Of a DNA stretch of 64,000 nt, positions 61,265-64,000 are shown piece by piece. The DNA is from Pseudarthrobacter siccitolerans (GTDB taxonomy: Bacteria > Actinomycetota > Actinomycetes > Actinomycetales > Micrococcaceae), in assembly GCF_001046895.1 (NCBI RefSeq), contig NZ_CAQI01000035.1:1-64000 (forward strand), written 5' to 3'. The translations under genes were made by a program, and so were the position numbers. The notes beneath the pieces are model-generated. The model made no database searches. It was not told where the DNA came from and saw only the letters and a program-made list of their open reading frames with translations. How positions within the stretch are numbered: position 1 is the stretch's first letter; each line of letters opens with the position of its first letter.

Positions 61265-61528
61265 TGTATTTTCCTTAATTCGGTGAAATTGGTTTCTTGG
61301 ATTTCAACGAATTTCCAGCTGCCCCCATAATTCCTTAGCGGCTGGACTTCGCTAAGAAGAGATTGTCATTTCCACTCAAACGCAACAATGCGTAGTGGTA
61401 CTCGACTTTTCTGCTGGTTAAAAAAGGTACGTACTCGGAACTTTTGCGGAGTACTCAGATGGGCAGGCCGACTTCTCGGGTACTACTTGGGAGGACTGCT
61501 CGCTGCAGCGTCGAGAGGTAGGTGGGTT
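61265..61528. promoter_or_regulatory. AT-richer spacer upstream of flp, locus 2, with inverted repeats
   Basis: 264 nt between the prepilin peptidase and flp, visibly less GC-rich than its surroundings. CTTAGCG (61334-61340) is inverted at 61350-61356. GTACTC occurs at 61398-61403, 61431-61436 and 61452-61457, with GAGTAC at 61450-61455. These look like regulator sites for pilin expression; no promoter hexamers can be placed confidently. No gene is seen. Confidence 0.45.
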
Positions 61529-62191
61529 CTAGGTCAGGAAGAGCGTGATAACGGCAGTTGCGGCGAGCATGGACGGCCCGTGGGGCACTTCTGCCCCTTT
61601 GTTCCGGCCTTTCAGGGCTACCAGGGTTAGCGTGACCAGACCGTTGAGTATGAAGCCCAGAAGGCCGCCATAAAGTAGCGGTGTCCAACCTAGGTACCCC
61701 AAGTAGAGGCCGATGGGTGCGGCAAGCTTTACATCGCCCATCCCGATGGCGCCGGGAGAAATCAGGGCCAGGGCCAGGTAGGCAGCGAACAAAATGACGG
61801 CTGCGATCATGCCGCGGAGCAGGTTGCCCATCTGGGAATCAGAGATAGCCGGCAACAATAAAAGCAGGAAACCGCCCAAAAGCGTTGCCAAGACAAGGGG
61901 GTTGGGCAGTAAATGCAGGGCAATGTCAGTCCGCGCCAGTTGCACGCCGATGACGGCAAGGAAAATAAAGGCTGGTAATTGGCTGCTAATTCCGAGGCGT
62001 AAAGCAAACGCGAAGCAGATCGCAAAGGTAAGTGCCGCGGTCGTGATCCTGACGGGAAGGGTGGGAACGGCGCCCAGCCTCGGAAGGTGCTTTGCGATGA
62101 GGGCCTCGGAGGCAGGGGAGAGGATCAGTCCCAGGAGTGCTGCTCCAATGACGAAGAGCCAGCCGGAACCATCATCAACCATTGAAAACAC
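61529..62191 (-). CDS. Prepilin peptidase (A24 family, TadV/CpaA-like)
   Basis: A 220-residue membrane aspartic protease with about seven hydrophobic helices and no N-terminal methylase domain. The catalytic aspartates are D89 (ARTDIALHLLPN) and D153 in AIGMGDVK, the GxGD motif. It should cleave the Flp and TadE-like precursors of both loci, since no second peptidase is present. GTG 62191 has AGGGGG five bases upstream; ATG 62182 is the alternative. It is transcribed toward flp but separated by 264 nt. Confidence 0.88.
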   Translation of the reverse strand: MFSMVDDGSGWLFVIGAALLGLILSPASEALIAKHLPRLGAVPTLPVRITTAALTFAICFAFALRLGISSQLPAFIFLAVIGVQLARTDIALHLLPNPLVLATLLGGFLLLLLPAISDSQMGNLLRGMIAAVILFAAYLALALISPGAIGMGDVKLAAPIGLYLGYLGWTPLLYGGLLGFILNGLVTLTLVALKGRNKGAEVPHGPSMLAATAVITLFLT

Positions 62192-62250
62192 CGCGACCCC
62201 CTGTGTCCGTCATGCCGGCGGGAGCTGAGACGCCGTCCGGCTACCCCATT

Positions 62251-62280
62251 TTGACCCTGAACCCCTTAACGCGCTAATCT
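62251..62280 (+). promoter_or_regulatory. rplM-rpsI promoter
   Basis: TTGACC (62251-62256), an 18-bp spacer and TAATCT (62275-62280). This is the best consensus promoter in the window and implies a leader of about 200 nt before rplM. Confidence 0.65.
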
Positions 62281-62486
62281 TGGTAGTCGTTGTGCGTGTC
62301 CTATTCCGATGGTGCGTGCCCGCTTGAGAATCCGGTTGCAGGATAACTACTCAACGTGCACATTCGGAACCTCAGGATGACTGGTTACATAGAGCCCTCA
62401 CCTCTGTTCCGGTAGCGCGCAGACAGTAGGTGCACGAGCTAGTGACACCTAAAAAAGAACGCCAGAACAAGAACGAGGCAAACACC

Positions 62487-62930
62487 GTGCGTACGTACAC
62501 CCCGAAGCCCGGCGATATCAACCGCCAGTGGCACGTCATTGACGCCACAGACGTTGTCCTTGGTCGTCTTGCAAGCCAGACCGCAATCCTGCTGCGCGGC
62601 AAGCACAAGGCCACCTATGCATCCCACATGGACATGGGCGACTTCGTCATCATCATCAACGCTGAAAAGGTAGCCCTCACCGGCGCCAAGCTGGAGCAGA
62701 AGCGCGCATACCGCCACTCCGGCTACCCGGGCGGCCTGACCTCCGTCAACTACGCGGAACTGCTGGAATCCAACCCGGTCCGCGCCGTGGAGAAGGCCAT
62801 CAAGGGCATGCTCCCGAAGAACTCCCTCGCTGCACAGCAGCTGGGCAAGCTGAAGGTGTACCGCGGTGCTGAGCACCCCCACGCCGCCCAGCAGCCCAAG
62901 ACTTTCGAAATCACCCAGGTCGCCCAGTAG
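62487..62930 (+). CDS. rplM: 50S ribosomal protein L13
   Basis: L13 (147 residues) is an early 50S assembly protein. GTG 62487 gives [20 protein letters not shown], the expected start; a frame from 62430 would add 19 unsupported residues. [40 protein letters not shown] and PHAAQQPK are typical. It forms an operon with rpsI 38 nt downstream. Confidence 0.97.
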   Translation: MRTYTPKPGDINRQWHVIDATDVVLGRLASQTAILLRGKHKATYASHMDMGDFVIIINAEKVALTGAKLEQKRAYRHSGYPGGLTSVNYAELLESNPVRAVEKAIKGMLPKNSLAAQQLGKLKVYRGAEHPHAAQQPKTFEITQVAQ

Positions 62931-62968
62931 TCCTGGCCACCAAACAACTTATCTATACAAGGAGAATC

Positions 62969-63472
62969 GTGGCTCAGAACGAAGAGACCACCGAGGCCGT
63001 CGAGGCCGAGGAAACCCTGACCAGCTACACCTCTGAAAGCTCGGCTGCTGAAGCTGCGCCCAAGAAGGAGCGCCCGGCACTGACCGTTGCCGGCGCTGCA
63101 GTTGGCCGTCGCAAGGAAGCTGTTGCACGCGTTCGCGTTGTCCCCGGCTCCGGCAAGTGGACCATCAACGGCCGCGCGCTGGACAACTACTTTCCGAACA
63201 AGCTGCACCAGCAGGACGTCAACGAGCCCTTCAAGATCCTTGATCTCGAAGGCGCCTACGACGTCATCGCCCGCATCCACGGCGGCGGCATCTCCGGCCA
63301 GGCCGGCGCCTTGCGCCTCGGCATCGCCCGTTCGCTGAACGAGATCGACGTCGAGAACAACCGCGCCACGCTGAAGAAGGCCGGTTACCTCTCCCGCGAC
63401 GCCCGTGTCATCGAGCGTAAGAAGGCCGGTCTCAAGAAGGCCCGCAAGGCTCAGCAGTACTCCAAGCGCTAA
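62969..63472 (+). CDS. rpsI: 30S ribosomal protein S9, N-terminally extended
   Basis: S9 places its C-terminal Lys/Arg tail next to P-site tRNA. The core begins near residue 45 ([20 protein letters not shown]) and ends in [11 protein letters not shown]. About 40 acidic/Thr-rich residues precede the core, making it 167 residues against about 130. The start is GTG behind AAGGAG. A terminator follows. Confidence 0.96.
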   Translation: MAQNEETTEAVEAEETLTSYTSESSAAEAAPKKERPALTVAGAAVGRRKEAVARVRVVPGSGKWTINGRALDNYFPNKLHQQDVNEPFKILDLEGAYDVIARIHGGGISGQAGALRLGIARSLNEIDVENNRATLKKAGYLSRDARVIERKKAGLKKARKAQQYSKR

Positions 63473-63486
63473 AATCCGCTTACACG

Positions 63487-63521
63487 AAAAGCCCGTCCCG
63501 CCATTGGCGGGACGGGCTTTT
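63487..63521 (+). terminator. Terminator after rpsI
   Basis: AAAAGCCCGTCCCGCC (63487-63502) pairs perfectly with GGCGGGACGGGCTTTT (63506-63521), loop ATT, T-rich after. It ends the rplM-rpsI operon and, being symmetrical, could act on the convergent gene too. Confidence 0.93.
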
Positions 63522-63556
63522 CTGTTTGCGTCGCTTTGCTTTGATTGCAGGCTAAT

Positions 63557-63605
63557 GCGTCCCACCGGAAGGCCTGGGATCACGTGCGTCCCACCGGAGG
63601 GCCTG
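63557..63605. repeat. 20-bp direct repeat pair
   Basis: GCGTCCCACCGGAAGGCCTG at 63557-63576 recurs at 63586-63605 with one change (A to G), separated by 9 bp. It lies in the gap between the rpsI terminator and the next gene. No associated ORF. Possibly part of a dispersed repeat family; function unknown. Confidence 0.75.
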
Positions 63606-63662
63606 TGAACACGCGACAGGACGTTGAAGGGGTGAGCTCAGCAGTGCGCCAAATGTCGATTC

Positions 63663-64000
63663 CTACGTGAGCAGTGTGTAGTACTCCGCGCTGCCGATCT
63701 GCTCGACCGGAAAATTAGTTCTAACCCAAGCGACAATTTTCGCTGACTCGCCACGGCCTTCCAGCGTCAATGGCGGCAGTTCCTGGATCACGAACGATGC
63801 CACCTTGCCCTCGTCCACCATGGCCTGAAACTCTTTCAGCGTGGGGAAAGGGTCTGTGCCATCAAAGCCGCCGACAGGCAGCACGGATCGACGGCTCTCC
63901 AGCTGATAGTTTGCCGCAGTCTCAGATCCCACCATCGCGGCTGACCACTTCGCCGAAGCTGGAGCAGCACGCAGCCGGGACACCACCTCGTCCTCCGGGA
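63663..64000 (-). CDS. C-terminal part of an ArnT-like (GT39-type) membrane glycosyltransferase, truncated by the window edge
   Basis: The frame is open to the right edge, so only the 3' 112 codons are present. AKWSAAMVGSETAANYQLES, VLPVGGFDGTDPFPTLKEFQ and the terminal EQIGSAEYYTLLT resemble the soluble C-terminal domain of actinobacterial ArnT-family/GT39 glycosyltransferases. The membrane-spanning catalytic part would lie outside the window. The internal GTG at 63986 is not its start. The assignment is by resemblance and moderate. Confidence 0.6.
   Translation of the reverse strand, partial: PEDEVVSRLRAAPASAKWSAAMVGSETAANYQLESRRSVLPVGGFDGTDPFPTLKEFQAMVDEGKVASFVIQELPPLTLEGRGESAKIVAWVRTNFPVEQIGSAEYYTLLT

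Noticed and set aside
43401..62191. Prophage or integrative element as the source of the Tad region
   Set aside because: No integrase, phage structural genes, att-like direct repeats or tRNA target at the borders.

Overview
The window is high-GC actinobacterial chromosome, most likely from Arthrobacter/Pseudarthrobacter (Micrococcaceae). The evidence is the GC-rich codon use, frequent GTG and TTG starts, actinobacterial protein sequences, and a spc operon without rpsN, as reported for Micrococcus luteus. I cannot fix the species from sequence alone. Most of the window is the core transcription/translation region.

Layout: 0.1-1.3 kb, an aspartate-type aminotransferase (minus strand) followed by a palindromic repeat. 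1.6-4.4 kb, tRNA-Trp(CCA), secE, nusG, rplK, rplA and a terminator. 4.5-6.8 kb, two tandem double-GNAT paralogues that separate rplKA from rplJL. 6.8-8.2 kb, promoter, L10-type leader with attenuator, rplJ, rplL, terminator. 8.2-9.9 kb, a YbaK-like deacylase and a thiolase (minus). 10-17.9 kb, rpoB and rpoC. 18.3-22.8 kb, rpsL, rpsG, fusA, tuf. 22.9-24.5 kb, a 41-residue membrane miniprotein and a GH1 beta-glucosidase. 24.8-30.2 kb, the S10 operon from rpsJ to rpsQ; rpsQ carries an apparent one-base frameshift. 30.2-30.8 kb, terminator and a second copy of the palindromic repeat family. 30.8-39.0 kb, the spc operon from rplN to rplO, then secY, adk, map and a P1-family peptidase. 39.2-43.4 kb, infA, rpmJ, rpsM, rpsK, rpoA, rplQ, truA. 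43.4-46.6 kb, a sensor kinase, a divergent response regulator and an Hpt-like protein lacking the phospho-accepting histidine. 46.7-62.2 kb, two complete tandem Tad/Flp pilus loci (minus), with three pilin sequences (one damaged) and one prepilin peptidase. 62.3-63.5 kb, rplM-rpsI and a terminator. The right edge holds the 3' end of a probable ArnT-like (GT39-type) membrane glycosyltransferase.

The transcription and translation genes form the usual growth-related operons. Several have a plausible promoter with the -10 element TAGACT, and many end in strong GC-rich hairpins. The Tad genes are accessory. Each locus encodes pilin (Flp), pseudopilins (TadE/TadG-like), CpaB, the CpaE ATPase, the CpaF/TadA motor and two inner-membrane platform proteins (TadB/TadC). 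Only one prepilin peptidase is visible, so it probably matures both pilins. The sensor kinase, regulator and pseudo-Hpt next to the first locus are candidate regulators of pilus production.

The most noteworthy items are the rpsQ frameshift, the duplicated Tad loci with the His-less Hpt protein, the damaged pilin gene, the dispersed palindromic repeat family, and a terminator embedded in the first codons of an apparently leaderless truA.
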